Assembly: GCF_030063145.1 (NCBI RefSeq) | Contig: NZ_JASISM010000003.1 | Span: 310,001 to 374,000 of the forward strand | Reading direction: 5' to 3' | DNA length: 64,000 nucleotides | Source: Cryobacterium sp. PH31-L1 | GTDB taxonomy: Bacteria; Actinomycetota; Actinomycetes; Actinomycetales; Microbacteriaceae | In this document: positions 17,530 through 27,510 of the stretch, in pieces | How the letters are laid out: each line of letters starts with the position of its first letter | How positions within the stretch are numbered: the first letter of the stretch is position 1 | Notes under the pieces: generated by a model | The model's database searches: none | Told to the model about the DNA's origin: nothing | What the model saw: the letters and a program-made list of their open reading frames with translations, nothing else | Program-made: the position numbers and the translations under genes

Positions 17530-18915
17530 GTGGCCGCACCCACTCATCTTGATTCCGTCATCGCCCTCGCCCGCCACCGCGGTTTTGTTTTTCAGGCCGG
17601 TGAGATCTACGGCGGTTCCCGCTCCGCGTGGGACTATGGGCCCCTCGGCGTCGAACTCAAGGAGAACATCAAGAAGCAGTGGTGGCGTTCGATGGTCACC
17701 AGCCGCGACGACGTCGTCGGCCTCGACTCCAGCGTGATTTTGCCTCGCCAGGTCTGGGAGGCATCCGGTCACGTCGAGGTTTTCAGCGATCCGCTGATCG
17801 AGTGCACCAGCTGTCACAAACGTTTTCGCGCCGACCACCTCGAAGAGCAGTATGAGGAGAAGAAGGGCCGCCCGCCAGAAAACGGCCTCGACGATATCGC
17901 CTGCCCCAACTGCGGCAACCGTCACATCTGGACCGAGCCGCGCGCCTTCTCAGGACTGCTCAAAACCTACCTCGGCCCGGTCGATGACGAGGCCGGCATG
18001 CACTACCTGCGCCCCGAAACCGCGCAGGGCATCTTCGTGAACTTCGCCAACGTGCTGCAGGCGTCGCGCTCGAAGCCTCCGTTCGGCATCGGCCAGATCG
18101 GCAAGAGCTTTCGCAACGAGATCACCCCCGGAAACTTCATCTTCCGCACCCGCGAGTTCGAGCAGATGGAGATGGAATTCTTCGTCGAGCCCGGCACGGA
18201 CGAGACCTGGCACCAGTACTGGATCGACACCCGCCTGAAGTGGTACACCGACCTCGGCATCAATCCGGAGAACCTGCGCCTGTTCGAGCACCCTGCGGAG
18301 AAGCTCTCGCACTACTCCAAGCGCACCGTCGACATCGAGTACCGCTTCGGCTTCACCGGCACCGAATTCGGCGAGCTCGAGGGCGTCGCGAACCGTGGTG
18401 ACTTCGACCTGTCGACGCACGCCAAGGCATCCGGTAAGGATCTGTCGTACTTCGACCAGACCAAGAATGAGCGCTGGACGCCCTGGGTGATCGAGCCGGC
18501 TGCCGGCCTGACCCGGTCCCTGATGGCCTTTTTGGTCGACGCCTATGTTGAAGAAGAGGTTCCGAACGCCAAGGGCGGCGTCGACAAGCGCACCGTGCTC
18601 AAGCTCGACCCGCGCTTGTCGCCGGTGAAGGCCGCGATTCTGCCGCTGTCGCGTAATGAGAAGCTGTCGCCGATGGCCCGCGAGCTCGCGTCGAGCCTGC
18701 GCCAGCTCTGGAACGTGGACTTCGACGACGCCGGAGCCATCGGCCGTCGCTACCGTCGCCAGGACGAGATCGGTACCCCGTTCTGCATCACGGTCGACTT
18801 CGATTCGCTCGACGACCAGGCGGTCACCGTGCGCGACCGCGACACCATGGCGCAGGAGCGCGTGCCGCTCGCCGAACTCGAGGCCTACCTGGCCGTTCGC
18901 CTCCGCGGCGCCTAG
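17530..18915 (+). CDS. glyS: Glycyl-tRNA synthetase, dimeric class II form
   Basis: The 461-residue enzyme is of the alpha2 bacterial/eukaryotic type. Residues 10-40 hold [24 protein letters not shown]; a zinc-binding insert has CTSCHKRF and CPNCGNRH; class II motif 2 is [23 protein letters not shown], split here as FRNEITPGN and [10 protein letters not shown]; motif 3 lies at [13 protein letters not shown]. The C-terminal anticodon-binding domain ends the protein. It charges tRNA-Gly. A TAAAAT at 17473-17478 is a plausible -10 element, leaving a leader of about 45 bases that is too short for a T-box. Confidence 0.96.
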   Translation: MAAPTHLDSVIALARHRGFVFQAGEIYGGSRSAWDYGPLGVELKENIKKQWWRSMVTSRDDVVGLDSSVILPRQVWEASGHVEVFSDPLIECTSCHKRFRADHLEEQYEEKKGRPPENGLDDIACPNCGNRHIWTEPRAFSGLLKTYLGPVDDEAGMHYLRPETAQGIFVNFANVLQASRSKPPFGIGQIGKSFRNEITPGNFIFRTREFEQMEMEFFVEPGTDETWHQYWIDTRLKWYTDLGINPENLRLFEHPAEKLSHYSKRTVDIEYRFGFTGTEFGELEGVANRGDFDLSTHAKASGKDLSYFDQTKNERWTPWVIEPAAGLTRSLMAFLVDAYVEEEVPNAKGGVDKRTVLKLDPRLSPVKAAILPLSRNEKLSPMARELASSLRQLWNVDFDDAGAIGRRYRRQDEIGTPFCITVDFDSLDDQAVTVRDRDTMAQERVPLAELEAYLAVRLRGA

Positions 18916-18998
18916 CGCAGAGCGAGCGAGCCCGGCTTCGATTAACGCGAGCTGGTCTCGAAAACGCGCCGCCGGCATCCGTCGTGCAGACTGAGACC

Positions 18999-20048
18999 AT
19001 GAAAGCGGTCTATTTCGAAGAATTCGGTGTTCTTCCGGTACTGCGCGAAGTGCCGGAGCCGCGTTTGAGCGCTTCCGGCGTGATCGTACGGGTGGAGGCC
19101 ACGGGCCTCTGCCGCAGCGACTGGCACGGCTGGCTCGGCCATGACGCCGATATCGCGCTGCCGCACGTTCCCGGGCACGAACTGGTCGGCGTGATCGATG
19201 AGGTCGGACCGCTCGTGCGCCGTTTTCGAACGGGCCAGCGGGTGACCGTGCCCTTCGTCTGCGCTTGCGGCGAGTGCCCGGAGTGCGACGCCGGCAACGG
19301 CCAGGTCTGCCGTAACCAGACCCAGCCCGGCTTCACCCATTGGGGTTCCTACGCCGAGCGGGTCGCGCTGCACCAGGCCGATGTGAACCTCATCGCCACC
19401 CCGGACGACCTCGACGCGGGTGCGGCCGCGCTGCTCGGCTGCCGGTTCGCCACCTCGTATCGCGGGCTCGTGCACCAGGCCCGCCTCCAGGCGGGCGAAA
19501 CCCTCGTGGTCGTCGGCTGCGGCGGAGTGGGCCTGAGCGCAGTCATGATCGGGCAGGCGCTGGGCGCCACTGTCATCGCCGTTGACATCAGTGCCAACGC
19601 CCTCGATGCGGCCGCCCGGGTGGGCGCGGCACACGTGGTCAACTCGTCCGGGCTCTCCGACGCCGAGGTGGTCGCACGCATTCGGGGGCTCACCGTGGAC
19701 GGCGCGCAGGCGAGTCTCGAGGCGCTCGGCCGCGAGAATACCGTGGCCATCAGCATCCGCTCGCTGGCTACTCGCGGGCGGCACGTGCAGATCGGCCTGC
19801 TGGCCGACGACCCGCGGATGCCGCTGGGAACGGTGATCGCGCGGGAACTGACCGTGCTCGGCAGCCACGGTATGCCGGCGCACGACTATCCGGCGCTGCT
19901 TGACCTCGTGCTGAGCGGGCGACTGCGCCCCGCGGACCTGATCAGCCGCCGCATTCCTCTGGCCGAGGCTCCGGCGGCGCTCGCCGCCATGTCCACGCCT
20001 GACGCACCCGCCGGAGTCACCCTGATCGAGGTCGACCGCACGATTTGA
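18999..20048 (+). CDS. Zinc-dependent alcohol dehydrogenase (MDR family)
   Basis: The 349-residue protein has the medium-chain dehydrogenase layout. The catalytic zinc site uses Cys in GLCRSDWHGW and the pair in PHVPGHELVGVI; the structural zinc site has four Cys spaced C-x2-C-x2-C-x7-C in CACGECPECDAGNGQVC. The NAD-binding motif is VVVGCGGVGLSAVMIG. The WHGW and GxWA-like pattern resembles aryl/alkyl alcohol dehydrogenases with broad substrates. An in-frame GTG lies 15 bases upstream. No clear ribosome-binding site is seen before either start. Confidence 0.9.
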   Translation: MKAVYFEEFGVLPVLREVPEPRLSASGVIVRVEATGLCRSDWHGWLGHDADIALPHVPGHELVGVIDEVGPLVRRFRTGQRVTVPFVCACGECPECDAGNGQVCRNQTQPGFTHWGSYAERVALHQADVNLIATPDDLDAGAAALLGCRFATSYRGLVHQARLQAGETLVVVGCGGVGLSAVMIGQALGATVIAVDISANALDAAARVGAAHVVNSSGLSDAEVVARIRGLTVDGAQASLEALGRENTVAISIRSLATRGRHVQIGLLADDPRMPLGTVIARELTVLGSHGMPAHDYPALLDLVLSGRLRPADLISRRIPLAEAPAALAAMSTPDAPAGVTLIEVDRTI

Positions 20049-20095
20049 CCTTCGTGAGAGGCCACGTTCCGCCCTGTGTGGGCCGAAGCAACGAG

Positions 20096-21469
20096 CTACG
20101 AGGCGATTGAACCGCTACCAGTGGCATCCGCGAAACCTGCGACGGGCAGTGTGACGTCGATGTTGAAGAGGGCGTTGAGGCCGGTCAGGTAGGCGTCTTG
20201 CTCGCCGGCGCGGGCGAGATCGCGGGCACGCACCATGGGGGCGTGCAGCAGCACGCCGGCAAGGTGACGCAGGGCCGACTCGGTGGCCTCACTCGAGTCG
20301 CCGCGACTGCGAGCCCGGGCGATCTCGGCGTCGCGAAGCTCGAACACGTAGCTGCGCAGGGCGACCACGGCCGGGGTGAGGCTCTGTTCTTCGGCGACGT
20401 CGGAGAACTTGCGGGCGGCCTTGCCGACGATTTCGCGGGCTTCGGTCGTGGCATTGAGCTCTTCGAGCGGGGCGTGGATGCTGATGGTCTCGAGGTCGAG
20501 AAGCTCGACGCCGGGAACCAGGGTGACATCGGGGGCGACATTGCGGGGCAGGCCGAGGTCGATGATGAGCTGCGGCGGTGCTTCGGGGCCGGAGTCGGCC
20601 GGGCACAGACGGGCCGGGGCGTCGGCGGTGGCGCCGGCAATGGCGAACGGGTCCGTGCCGATCTCGGCACGCCCCCGGGTGATCAGGGCCGCGTCGATCA
20701 CGTGGTCATCGCGCAGGGTGCAGGTGACGACGACGTCGGCACGAGCCACTTCGGCGGCGAAATCTTCGGTGGGTACGGCGTCGATGTCGTGCGAGGTGGC
20801 GAATCCTATGGCGCGACCCGAGGGCGAGTAGACGCGCACGTTCTCGGCGCCGCGGTCACGCAGGGCGGCCAGCGAGGCGCCGGCGTAGCGGCCGGTTCCG
20901 ACCAAGAGCACGCGGGCGCTCGACCAGTCGCTGACCCGGCTTTCGGCCAGTTCGAGGGCGAGGCGCACGATCGAGCGGCCGGCCGAGCCGATGCCGGTGC
21001 GGTTCTTCACGCCGCGCGAGGTTTGCGAAGCCCGCTGGAACAGACGCTCGAGCTCGGGGCTCGTCGTTCCGTCGGCTCGAGCCTGCTCGAGCGCGCGGCG
21101 AACCTGGCCGGCGATTTCGACCTCGCCGACGACGACGGATTCAAGCCCGCTGGTCACCGCGAACAGGTGCTCGGCCACGCCATTGCCGTGCACGAGGGTG
21201 AGATTGTCGCGCAGAACGTCGGCGTCGAGGCCGCTCGAGGCGCTCACAGCCTCAATCGCGGCGTAGACGGCGGGCAGCGGCGACACGCCGTAGGGCTCAT
21301 CCAGGTCGAGGTAGGCCTCAAAGCGGTTGCAGGTTGCGACGACCACCGCACCGCTGAGTGGCCCGTGCTGCTCGACCATGCGGGTGGCCGACGAGCCCCC
21401 GCCCACAGACAATTTCTCCAGCACATCGAAGGTGGAGTTTTTGTGGCTGGCGGAAAGAAGAATGAGCAC
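20096..21469 (-). CDS. hemA: Glutamyl-tRNA reductase
   Basis: The 457-residue enzyme catalyses the first step of the C5 heme pathway, reducing glutamyl-tRNA to glutamate-1-semialdehyde with NADPH. The catalytic Cys lies in VVVATCNRFEAYLD; the family segments GLESVVVGEVEIAGQVRRAL, FQRASQTSRGVKNRTGIG and the nucleotide-binding VLLVGTGRYAGASLAALR follow, with a C-terminal helical dimerisation domain. The start is GTG. The gene is divergent from hemE across 63 bases, so both can share a control region. Confidence 0.95.
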   Translation of the reverse strand: MLILLSASHKNSTFDVLEKLSVGGGSSATRMVEQHGPLSGAVVVATCNRFEAYLDLDEPYGVSPLPAVYAAIEAVSASSGLDADVLRDNLTLVHGNGVAEHLFAVTSGLESVVVGEVEIAGQVRRALEQARADGTTSPELERLFQRASQTSRGVKNRTGIGSAGRSIVRLALELAESRVSDWSSARVLLVGTGRYAGASLAALRDRGAENVRVYSPSGRAIGFATSHDIDAVPTEDFAAEVARADVVVTCTLRDDHVIDAALITRGRAEIGTDPFAIAGATADAPARLCPADSGPEAPPQLIIDLGLPRNVAPDVTLVPGVELLDLETISIHAPLEELNATTEAREIVGKAARKFSDVAEEQSLTPAVVALRSYVFELRDAEIARARSRGDSSEATESALRHLAGVLLHAPMVRARDLARAGEQDAYLTGLNALFNIDVTLPVAGFADATGSGSIAS

Positions 21470-21532
21470 TAGCCGATTCTACGACTTCTTGCTGTACGCT
21501 CCCGTCGCGCGCCGTCAGGGATATTTGAGAGA

Positions 21533-22663
21533 ATGGGCTTGATGATCCTCGACGCGCAGCATCCACTCTCCTCCGGCCTCACCGCCGACTCCCGCCTGAT
21601 TCAGGCCTATCAGGGCACCCGGCCCGACGTGACACCGGTGTGGTTCATGCGACAGGCCGGCCGATCGCTGCCCGAATACCGCGAATTGCGGGTCGGAACG
21701 CGCATGCTCGACGTGTGCCTCGACCCCGAGCTGGCGAGCGAGATCTCGCTGCAGCCGGTGCGCCGTCACAACGTCGACGCGGGAATCTTCTTCAGCGACA
21801 TTGTCGTTCCCCTGAAACTGGTCGGTGTCGACGTGTCGATCGTGGCCGGTAAGGGTCCGGTGCTCGGCAAGGCCGTGCGCACTTCAGCGGACGTCGACGA
21901 GCTCACCGCCTTCGACCCGGCCGTTCTTGACGAGGCCCTCGCGCCGATCAGCGATGCCGTCGCCCGCGCGGTCTCCCAGCTCGGATCGACCCCGCTCATC
22001 GGTTTCGCCGGCGCACCATTCACCCTCGCCGCGTACCTGGTCGAGGGCGGTCCGTCCAAGGACCACATCCACGCCCGTACGCTCATGCACGCCGAGCCCG
22101 AGGCCTGGGAAAAGCTCATGGCCTGGACCGCCGATATCACCGGCCGGTTTCTGCGCGCCCAGGTGCTCGCCGGCGCGAGCGCTGCCCAGCTGTTCGACTC
22201 GTGGGCCGGAGCGCTCTCGCTGGCCGATTATGCAGCATCCGTTGCTCCCTCCTCGGCGACGGCCATCGCCCACGTACGCGACCTCACCTACACGGTGCCC
22301 GGCGCCGACGACGTTCCGGTCGACCGCAACGTGCCGATCGTGCACTTCGGCGTCGGAACCGGCGAGCTGCTGAAAGAGATGCACAACATCGGAGCCGACG
22401 TCGTTGGCGTTGACTACCGCGTACCGCTCGACGAGGCCAACCGCCGGCTCGGCGGCACCGTTCCGGTGCAGGGCAACGTCGACCCGGCCCTGCTCGCAGC
22501 TCCGTGGCCCGTGCTCGAAGCGCACGTGCGCGATGTGCTCGAACGCGGCGGCAGCGCGCCCTCGCACGTACTCAACCTCGGCCACGGCGTTCCGCCCGAC
22601 ACCGACCCCGATGTGCTGACCCGCCTGGTCAGCCTCGTGCACGACGTGAGCGCGGCCGAGTAG
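21533..22663 (+). CDS. hemE: Uroporphyrinogen decarboxylase
   Basis: The 376-residue enzyme converts uroporphyrinogen III to coproporphyrinogen III. Signatures are PVWFMRQAGRSLPEYR near residue 35, IFFSDIVVPL, GFAGAPFTLAAYLVEG and DYRVPLDEA. A second in-frame ATG lies 9 bases downstream; GAGAGA precedes it at better distance, so the true start may be 21542. The gene opens the forward-strand heme block and is followed after ten bases by hemY. Confidence 0.96.
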   Translation: MGLMILDAQHPLSSGLTADSRLIQAYQGTRPDVTPVWFMRQAGRSLPEYRELRVGTRMLDVCLDPELASEISLQPVRRHNVDAGIFFSDIVVPLKLVGVDVSIVAGKGPVLGKAVRTSADVDELTAFDPAVLDEALAPISDAVARAVSQLGSTPLIGFAGAPFTLAAYLVEGGPSKDHIHARTLMHAEPEAWEKLMAWTADITGRFLRAQVLAGASAAQLFDSWAGALSLADYAASVAPSSATAIAHVRDLTYTVPGADDVPVDRNVPIVHFGVGTGELLKEMHNIGADVVGVDYRVPLDEANRRLGGTVPVQGNVDPALLAAPWPVLEAHVRDVLERGGSAPSHVLNLGHGVPPDTDPDVLTRLVSLVHDVSAAE

Positions 22664-22673
22664 GAGCAACAGA

Positions 22674-24266
22674 ATGATCGACGTTCTCGTGATCGGCGGG
22701 GGAGTGGCCGGTCTGGTCGCCGCCCGCGAATGCGCCCAGGTCGGACTGGCCGTCACCATCATCGAAGCAACGGATGCCGTCGGCGGCCCGGTCGCCGGTC
22801 ACGTTCTCGACGGACTCAGCCTTGACAGCGGTGCCGAGAGCTTCGCGGTGCGCGGCGGAACCGTCGCCGCCTTCGTCGAGGATCTCGGCCTCACCGACCA
22901 GATCGTCGCCCCCAACGTGGCCGGCGCCTGGCTGCACCTGCCCGCGCTCGACTCCGGCTCGCCGTCCCGCGCCGGCGCGAAAAAGATCGCCGCCGGGACT
23001 GCCCCGCAACGCCCGTCAGCGGATGCCTCGGTGAGTGTCCCGCTCCCCAAAGCCGGCGTTCTCGGAATCCCCGGTTCACCGCTCGCCGACGACGTTCGCC
23101 GCGTCATCGGCTGGAAGGGGGCGCTGCGCGCCTACGCCGACCGGCTCATGCCCGTGCTCACCATCGGTCGCGAGCACAGCCTGGGCGACCTCGTCAAGAA
23201 GCGCATGGGCCGGCTCGTGCTCGACCGCCTGGTCGAACCGGTCGCCTCCGGCGTCTACACGACGAGCGCCGTCGACCTCGAAATCGATGTCGTCGCCCCC
23301 GGCCTCAACCGCGCCCTCACCACCGCCGGCTCGCTCTCCGGCGCCGTCTCGGCTCTGCGCTCCGGCGCCCCCGCCGGCTCCAACGTCGGCGGGTTGCTCG
23401 GCGGCATGGCCAGCCTGCCCGCCGCCATCGTGACCGCCCTCGAACGCCACAACGTGAGCATCCTCACCGGCACGACGGCCGAGAACGTGGCTCGCTCCGG
23501 TACCGACGATGCGCCGACCTGGTCCGTCACCGTCACGCGCCCCGCGGATGCCGCGCCCGCCGACCCGGCTGACCTGATCGACTCAACTGACCCCGCCGAC
23601 GTCGGCACCACGACCCAGACCATGACCGCCCGCTACGTCATCATCGCGACTCAGGGAGCCCAGGCGTTGCGGCTGGTCAACCCGCTCGGCGCCCAGTTCG
23701 ATGCGCTCGCCGAACTCGACTGGCCGGCCCCGACCGCGGTGACCCTCACCTCGCTCGTGCTCGACGCGCCCGCCCTCGACGCGCACCCGCGCGGCACGGG
23801 AGTGCTCGTCTCGATTGACGCCCCCGATGTCACAGCGAAGGCGCTCACCCACGTCACCGCGAAGTGGGCCTGGGTGGCCGCAGCGGCCGGCCCCGGCCGT
23901 CATGTCGTGCGGCTGTCCTACGGCCGGGCCGGTCACCCCAACCCCACCGATGACCTCAGCGACGTTGAACTGCACGCGCTCGCCCTGCACGATGCGGCCA
24001 CCCTGCTCGGTGTGCCGCTGCCGGCCAGCAGCGTGCGCGCCTTCGCCCGCACCGAGTGGCGTGACGCCCTGTCGCCCGCCACGCTCGGTGCGCCCGAACG
24101 TGCCCAGCTGGTGCGCGAGGCTGTCGCGGCGACCCCGGCCCTCGAGATCACCGGCGCCTGGCTGGCCGGAACCGGCCTCGCCTCGGTCATTCCGCACGCC
24201 CTCGAGGCCGGCGACCGCATTCGGCATGCCGCTCTCGGCCTCACGATCACGGCGCCCGACCGCTAG
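22674..24266 (+). CDS. hemY: Coproporphyrinogen III oxidase / protoporphyrinogen oxidase, FAD-dependent
   Basis: The 530-residue flavoprotein begins with the dinucleotide fold VLVIGGGVAGLVAARE and the second glycine motif region VGGPVAG. Its context with HemQ and a cluster-type ferrochelatase indicates the coproporphyrin route, in which this enzyme (also called CgoX) makes coproporphyrin III. The segment of about 45 residues rich in Ala, Pro and Asp around residues 285-320 looks like a low-complexity loop. A C-terminal FAD-contacting motif is seen at LEITGAWLAGTGLASVI. Confidence 0.92.
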   Translation: MIDVLVIGGGVAGLVAARECAQVGLAVTIIEATDAVGGPVAGHVLDGLSLDSGAESFAVRGGTVAAFVEDLGLTDQIVAPNVAGAWLHLPALDSGSPSRAGAKKIAAGTAPQRPSADASVSVPLPKAGVLGIPGSPLADDVRRVIGWKGALRAYADRLMPVLTIGREHSLGDLVKKRMGRLVLDRLVEPVASGVYTTSAVDLEIDVVAPGLNRALTTAGSLSGAVSALRSGAPAGSNVGGLLGGMASLPAAIVTALERHNVSILTGTTAENVARSGTDDAPTWSVTVTRPADAAPADPADLIDSTDPADVGTTTQTMTARYVIIATQGAQALRLVNPLGAQFDALAELDWPAPTAVTLTSLVLDAPALDAHPRGTGVLVSIDAPDVTAKALTHVTAKWAWVAAAAGPGRHVVRLSYGRAGHPNPTDDLSDVELHALALHDAATLLGVPLPASSVRAFARTEWRDALSPATLGAPERAQLVREAVAATPALEITGAWLAGTGLASVIPHALEAGDRIRHAALGLTITAPDR

Positions 24267-24388
24267 CCCACGCTGAAACTGTGCACTTCCTGTATTGATA
24301 CGAGCGCGCTGAGACATACCCGGGCGCACCCGAGACCGAAACGGCGAACCGGGTTACTCTGGGGATACCTTACGAAAGTGGAGACTCA

Positions 24389-24796
24389 ATGCGCGGAAAG
24401 CTTCTGTTCATTACGGGCGGACTCGTCGGCTACGTGCTCGGTGCACGCGCCGGCCGCAAACGCTACGACCAGATCGCCGCTGCTGCCAATGATCTCTGGA
24501 ACGCCAAACCGGTGCAGCGCCGGGTGACCAAGGTGCGCGATGCTGCCCTCGAGCTGGTTGGAGACGTTCCAGCCACCCTGCTCAAGGCCGGCAAGAAGGC
24601 GGTCAACCAGGCGGTCGCCAAGAAAAAGCAGGCTTCCGCCCCCGCCGCGACCGCCCCCGCCGCCAAGGCGAGTGCCACCACCAGTCGCACCGCCGCTGCC
24701 AAGCCGAAGCCGAAGCCGAAGGTGGCCCCGAAGGCGACCCCCAAAGCGAAGCCCGCGCCCGAAGGCGATTCCGCCGCCCACGACGACGCCCAGTAA
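24389..24796 (+). CDS. Hypothetical protein with YtxH-like N-terminus and Ala/Pro/Lys tail
   Basis: The 135-residue protein has one short hydrophobic stretch at the N-terminus (LLFITGGLVGYVLGARAG) followed by RKRYDQIAAAAND, a pattern seen in small actinobacterial YtxH-like proteins. From residue 75 on it is almost only Ala, Lys, Pro and Thr, including repeated PK units, so the tail is probably unstructured and strongly basic. It is the first of three small genes between hemY and hemQ. I cannot assign a function; binding to membrane or nucleic acid through the tail is a guess. Confidence 0.75.
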   Translation: MRGKLLFITGGLVGYVLGARAGRKRYDQIAAAANDLWNAKPVQRRVTKVRDAALELVGDVPATLLKAGKKAVNQAVAKKKQASAPAATAPAAKASATTSRTAAAKPKPKPKVAPKATPKAKPAPEGDSAAHDDAQ

Positions 24797-24863
24797 CCCC
24801 GACACCAACTCTTAGAATTCAGACACCCGAACCACCGACACCCGAACCTAGGGAAGGCAATCC

Positions 24864-25283
24864 GTGACTAGCAGTGGATTCAACCCGAAGAGCAAACGCC
24901 CGTTGCTCGCCCTGATCGGGGAGTTGCCCGGCCAGATCAGTGCCCTCGTCAAAGCCGAACTGGATGCCTTCAAGGCCGAGTTCGCAACGAAGGCCAAGAA
25001 CTTCGGGGTTGGTGCCGCACTCTTCATCGTGGCCGGAGCCATCCTCTTTTTCGCACTCGGGGTGTTCGTCGCCCTCGCGGTGATCGCGCTGGCTCTGGTG
25101 TTGCCGCTCTGGCTGGCCACCCTCATCGTGGCAGTGGCGCTCGTGCTGCTCGCCGGCATCCTCGTACTCATCGGTGTCAATCGGGTGAAGGCGGCCACGA
25201 AACCCGACCCGGAGGGCGTGCACGCGAGCATCCGTCACGACGCAGATGCATTCAAGGGAGTTGGCGAATATGACACCAAATAG
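24864..25283 (+). CDS. Holin-X/phage-holin-like family membrane protein (DUF1469 type)
   Basis: The 139-residue protein has an amphipathic N-terminal region (LIGELPGQISALVKAELDAF), then two long hydrophobic helices around residues 45-75 and 80-110. This is the layout of the actinobacterial putative holin superfamily III proteins. Despite the name, no phage gene is near, and the family is usually chromosomal and of unknown role. The GTG start follows GGGAAGG. Its end overlaps the next gene by 14 bases, so they are translated together. Confidence 0.8.
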   Translation: MTSSGFNPKSKRPLLALIGELPGQISALVKAELDAFKAEFATKAKNFGVGAALFIVAGAILFFALGVFVALAVIALALVLPLWLATLIVAVALVLLAGILVLIGVNRVKAATKPDPEGVHASIRHDADAFKGVGEYDTK

Positions 25284-25551
25284 CGGCACTCAAACCGAGA
25301 AGCACGGCATCGGCGATCTTCGCGCCGAATCGCGACGCGCGCGGGCCGAACTCGCCTCGACGCTCGATGCGATCGAGTACAAGTTCAACCTGCCCAAGCA
25401 GCTGCGCATCAAACGGAGGCAGCTCTCCCACGCCCTGCGTCAACTCGGCGAAGACAGCCCGGCCGCCCTCGTGGGCATTGCCCTCGGCGCGGCGACCATG
25501 GTGGGCGTCATCGTCTGGTTCGGAGCCTCAGCGGTGGCCAAGAACCGCTAG
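25270..25551 (+). CDS. DUF3618 family small membrane protein
   Basis: The 93-residue protein contains LRAESRRARAELASTLDAIE, the ...RAELA-T-DAIE pattern that defines DUF3618, then a basic amphipathic part and one C-terminal hydrophobic helix (ALVGIALGAATMVGVIVWF). The ATG used is preceded by GGGAG and overlaps the holin-like gene. DUF3618 and holin-X genes are regular neighbours in actinobacteria, which suggests a joint envelope function that is still undefined. Confidence 0.85.
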   Translation: MTPNSGTQTEKHGIGDLRAESRRARAELASTLDAIEYKFNLPKQLRIKRRQLSHALRQLGEDSPAALVGIALGAATMVGVIVWFGASAVAKNR

Positions 25552-25633
25552 TTCCGGTTTCCCCGCTCGGTCGGTTCACAGGAATCGGTGGGCTCATTTT
25601 GGTGCCGGGCGCAATACAGAGCAAACTAGAGCC

Positions 25634-26386
25634 ATGACTCACCCGGCTGCCGGAGAGGCAGTACCCAGCGTTCAGCCCACCACCCCCACCGATTCCGAGG
25701 TACCAGCGGCTTCGCCGCAAGGCTTCACCCTCTTTACCGTTCTGCGAAAAGATCCGAACAACCCGGATGACCTCGACGGCCGCGATGTACCGCACGCCGT
25801 GAACGAGCTCGACGACGTTCTGGCGCTCATTGAAGCCGAGGGCGTCACCGTACGCGGCTTCTACGATGTCTCCGGCCTCAAGGCCGACGCTGACGTCATG
25901 ATCTGGACCCACGCGCCCGAGGCTGAGACCCTGCAGTGGGCCAATCGTGAGCTGCGCCGCAGTCGCCTGCTCAAGAGCTTGCTGCCCACCTGGAACGCCA
26001 TGGGCGTGCACCGCGACGCCGAATTCAACAAGAGCCACGTGCCCGCATTCCTCCGCGGCGTCGAGCCCAAGGCCTGGCTCACCATCTACCCCTTCGTGCG
26101 CAGCTTCGAGTGGTACCTGCTTCCCGAAGAAGACCGCAGCCGCATGCTCGCCGACCACGGACGCAAGGGCGCCGCCTACCGTGGAGCCCTCGCCAACACC
26201 GTCTCGGCTTTCGCCCTCGGGGACTACGAGTGGCTGCTGCCGATCGAGAGCGACGAACTCACCGAGCTCGTCGACCTGATGCGCGGCCTGCGCGACACCG
26301 AAGCTCGCCGCCACGTGCGCGAGGAGATCCCGTTCTTTACCGGACGCCGCATCTCGACCGCCGAGCTCGTCGAGGTGCTGCAGTAA
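25634..26386 (+). CDS. hemQ: Coproheme decarboxylase (chlorite dismutase family)
   Basis: The 250-residue enzyme performs the last step of the coproporphyrin heme route, two oxidative decarboxylations of coproheme to heme b with peroxide. Family features are FTLFTVLRKDP, the catalytic Tyr in WLTIYPFVRSFEWYLLP, and the heme-ligand His in MLADHGRKGAAYRG. The ATG chosen gives an about 30-residue Pro/Thr-rich tail before the fold, usual in actinobacterial HemQ; the open frame extends upstream but only through the DUF3618 gene. It overlaps hemH (TAATG). Confidence 0.94.
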   Translation: MTHPAAGEAVPSVQPTTPTDSEVPAASPQGFTLFTVLRKDPNNPDDLDGRDVPHAVNELDDVLALIEAEGVTVRGFYDVSGLKADADVMIWTHAPEAETLQWANRELRRSRLLKSLLPTWNAMGVHRDAEFNKSHVPAFLRGVEPKAWLTIYPFVRSFEWYLLPEEDRSRMLADHGRKGAAYRGALANTVSAFALGDYEWLLPIESDELTELVDLMRGLRDTEARRHVREEIPFFTGRRISTAELVEVLQ

Positions 26387-27510
26387 TGACCGCGTACGAC
26401 GCGATTCTGCTGGCCGGCTTCGGCGGACCGGAGGGCCAGGACGACGTGATTCCGTTCCTGCGCAACGTCACCGGCGGCCGCGGCATCCCCGAGGAACGCC
26501 TCGAAGAGGTCGCCACCCACTACCGCCACTTCGGCGGCATCAGCCCGATCAACTCCCAGAACCGGGTGTTGAAAGCCGCACTGCAGGTCGAACTGACCCG
26601 TCGCGGCATCGACCTGCCCGTGATCTGGGGCAACCGCAACTGGGCGCCGTATCTGAAAGACACGATCAGCGAGGCGCACGAGGCCGGCCAGAATCGACTG
26701 CTGGCGATCGCGACCAGCGCGTACAGCTCCTACAGCGGATGCCGCCAGTACCGCGAAGACTTCGCCGCAGCGCTGACCGACAAAGGGTTGAACGAAGTCG
26801 TGCACATCGACAAGATCCGCCAGTTCTTCGACCACCCCGGCTTCGTCACCCCGTTCATCACCGGAGTGGCCCAGGGGCTGAAAGACGTCGCCCTGGCGAT
26901 TCCCGGCATCGATGTCGACACCGAGGTCGAGATCCTGTTCTCGACCCACTCCATTCCCATGACCGACGCCAACAAGAGCGGTCCTGCCGAGCGCGGCTTC
27001 GGCGAGGGCGGCGCCTACGCGGCGCAGCACAACGCAGTCGCGCAGGTCATCATGGACTCCCTGGTAGAACCAAATGACGCCACCGCGAAACTCAAGACGC
27101 AGTGGCAGCTGGTCTACCAGTCCCGCAGCGGTCCACCCAGCATGCCGTGGCTCGAACCGGACATCAACGATGCGATCGCCCTGCTGCCGGCCCGCGGCAT
27201 CCGTGCCGTGATCATTGTGCCGCTCGGCTTTGTCAGCGACCACATGGAGGTCATGTGGGACCTCGACAACGAGGCGATGGAGACGAGCGAGAAGTTCGGC
27301 ATCACAGCCGTGCGCGTGCCGACGCCGGGCGTCTCGCCCGACTTCGTGAGCGGCCTGGTCGACCTGATCGAGGAACGCCTGAACGACACCCCCGCCGCAG
27401 ATCGCCCGGCCGAGACCGATCTCGGCCCGTGGTACGACGTGTGCCGCCCCGGCTGCTGCGAGAACGTGCGCCTCGGCTTCAAGCCGGCCGTCGCGGGAAT
27501 GGCGCCATGA
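26386..27510 (+). CDS. hemH: Coproporphyrin ferrochelatase with probable [2Fe-2S] cluster
   Basis: The 374-residue enzyme (CpfC type) inserts iron into coproporphyrin III. The start MTAYDAILLAGFGGPEG overlaps the hemQ stop. The catalytic His lies in ILFSTHSIPM and a conserved acidic residue in PLGFVSDHMEVMWDLD. Cys119 (SSYSGCRQYRE) and three C-terminal Cys in VCRPGCCENVR match the four cluster ligands known from actinobacterial ferrochelatases. The gene overlaps hemC (ATGA). Confidence 0.95.
   Translation: MTAYDAILLAGFGGPEGQDDVIPFLRNVTGGRGIPEERLEEVATHYRHFGGISPINSQNRVLKAALQVELTRRGIDLPVIWGNRNWAPYLKDTISEAHEAGQNRLLAIATSAYSSYSGCRQYREDFAAALTDKGLNEVVHIDKIRQFFDHPGFVTPFITGVAQGLKDVALAIPGIDVDTEVEILFSTHSIPMTDANKSGPAERGFGEGGAYAAQHNAVAQVIMDSLVEPNDATAKLKTQWQLVYQSRSGPPSMPWLEPDINDAIALLPARGIRAVIIVPLGFVSDHMEVMWDLDNEAMETSEKFGITAVRVPTPGVSPDFVSGLVDLIEERLNDTPAADRPAETDLGPWYDVCRPGCCENVRLGFKPAVAGMAP

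Noticed and set aside
24864-25283. Prophage remnant, because of the holin-like protein
   Set aside because: No other phage gene, integrase or attachment site is near; this holin-X family is regularly chromosomal and lies within the heme block.
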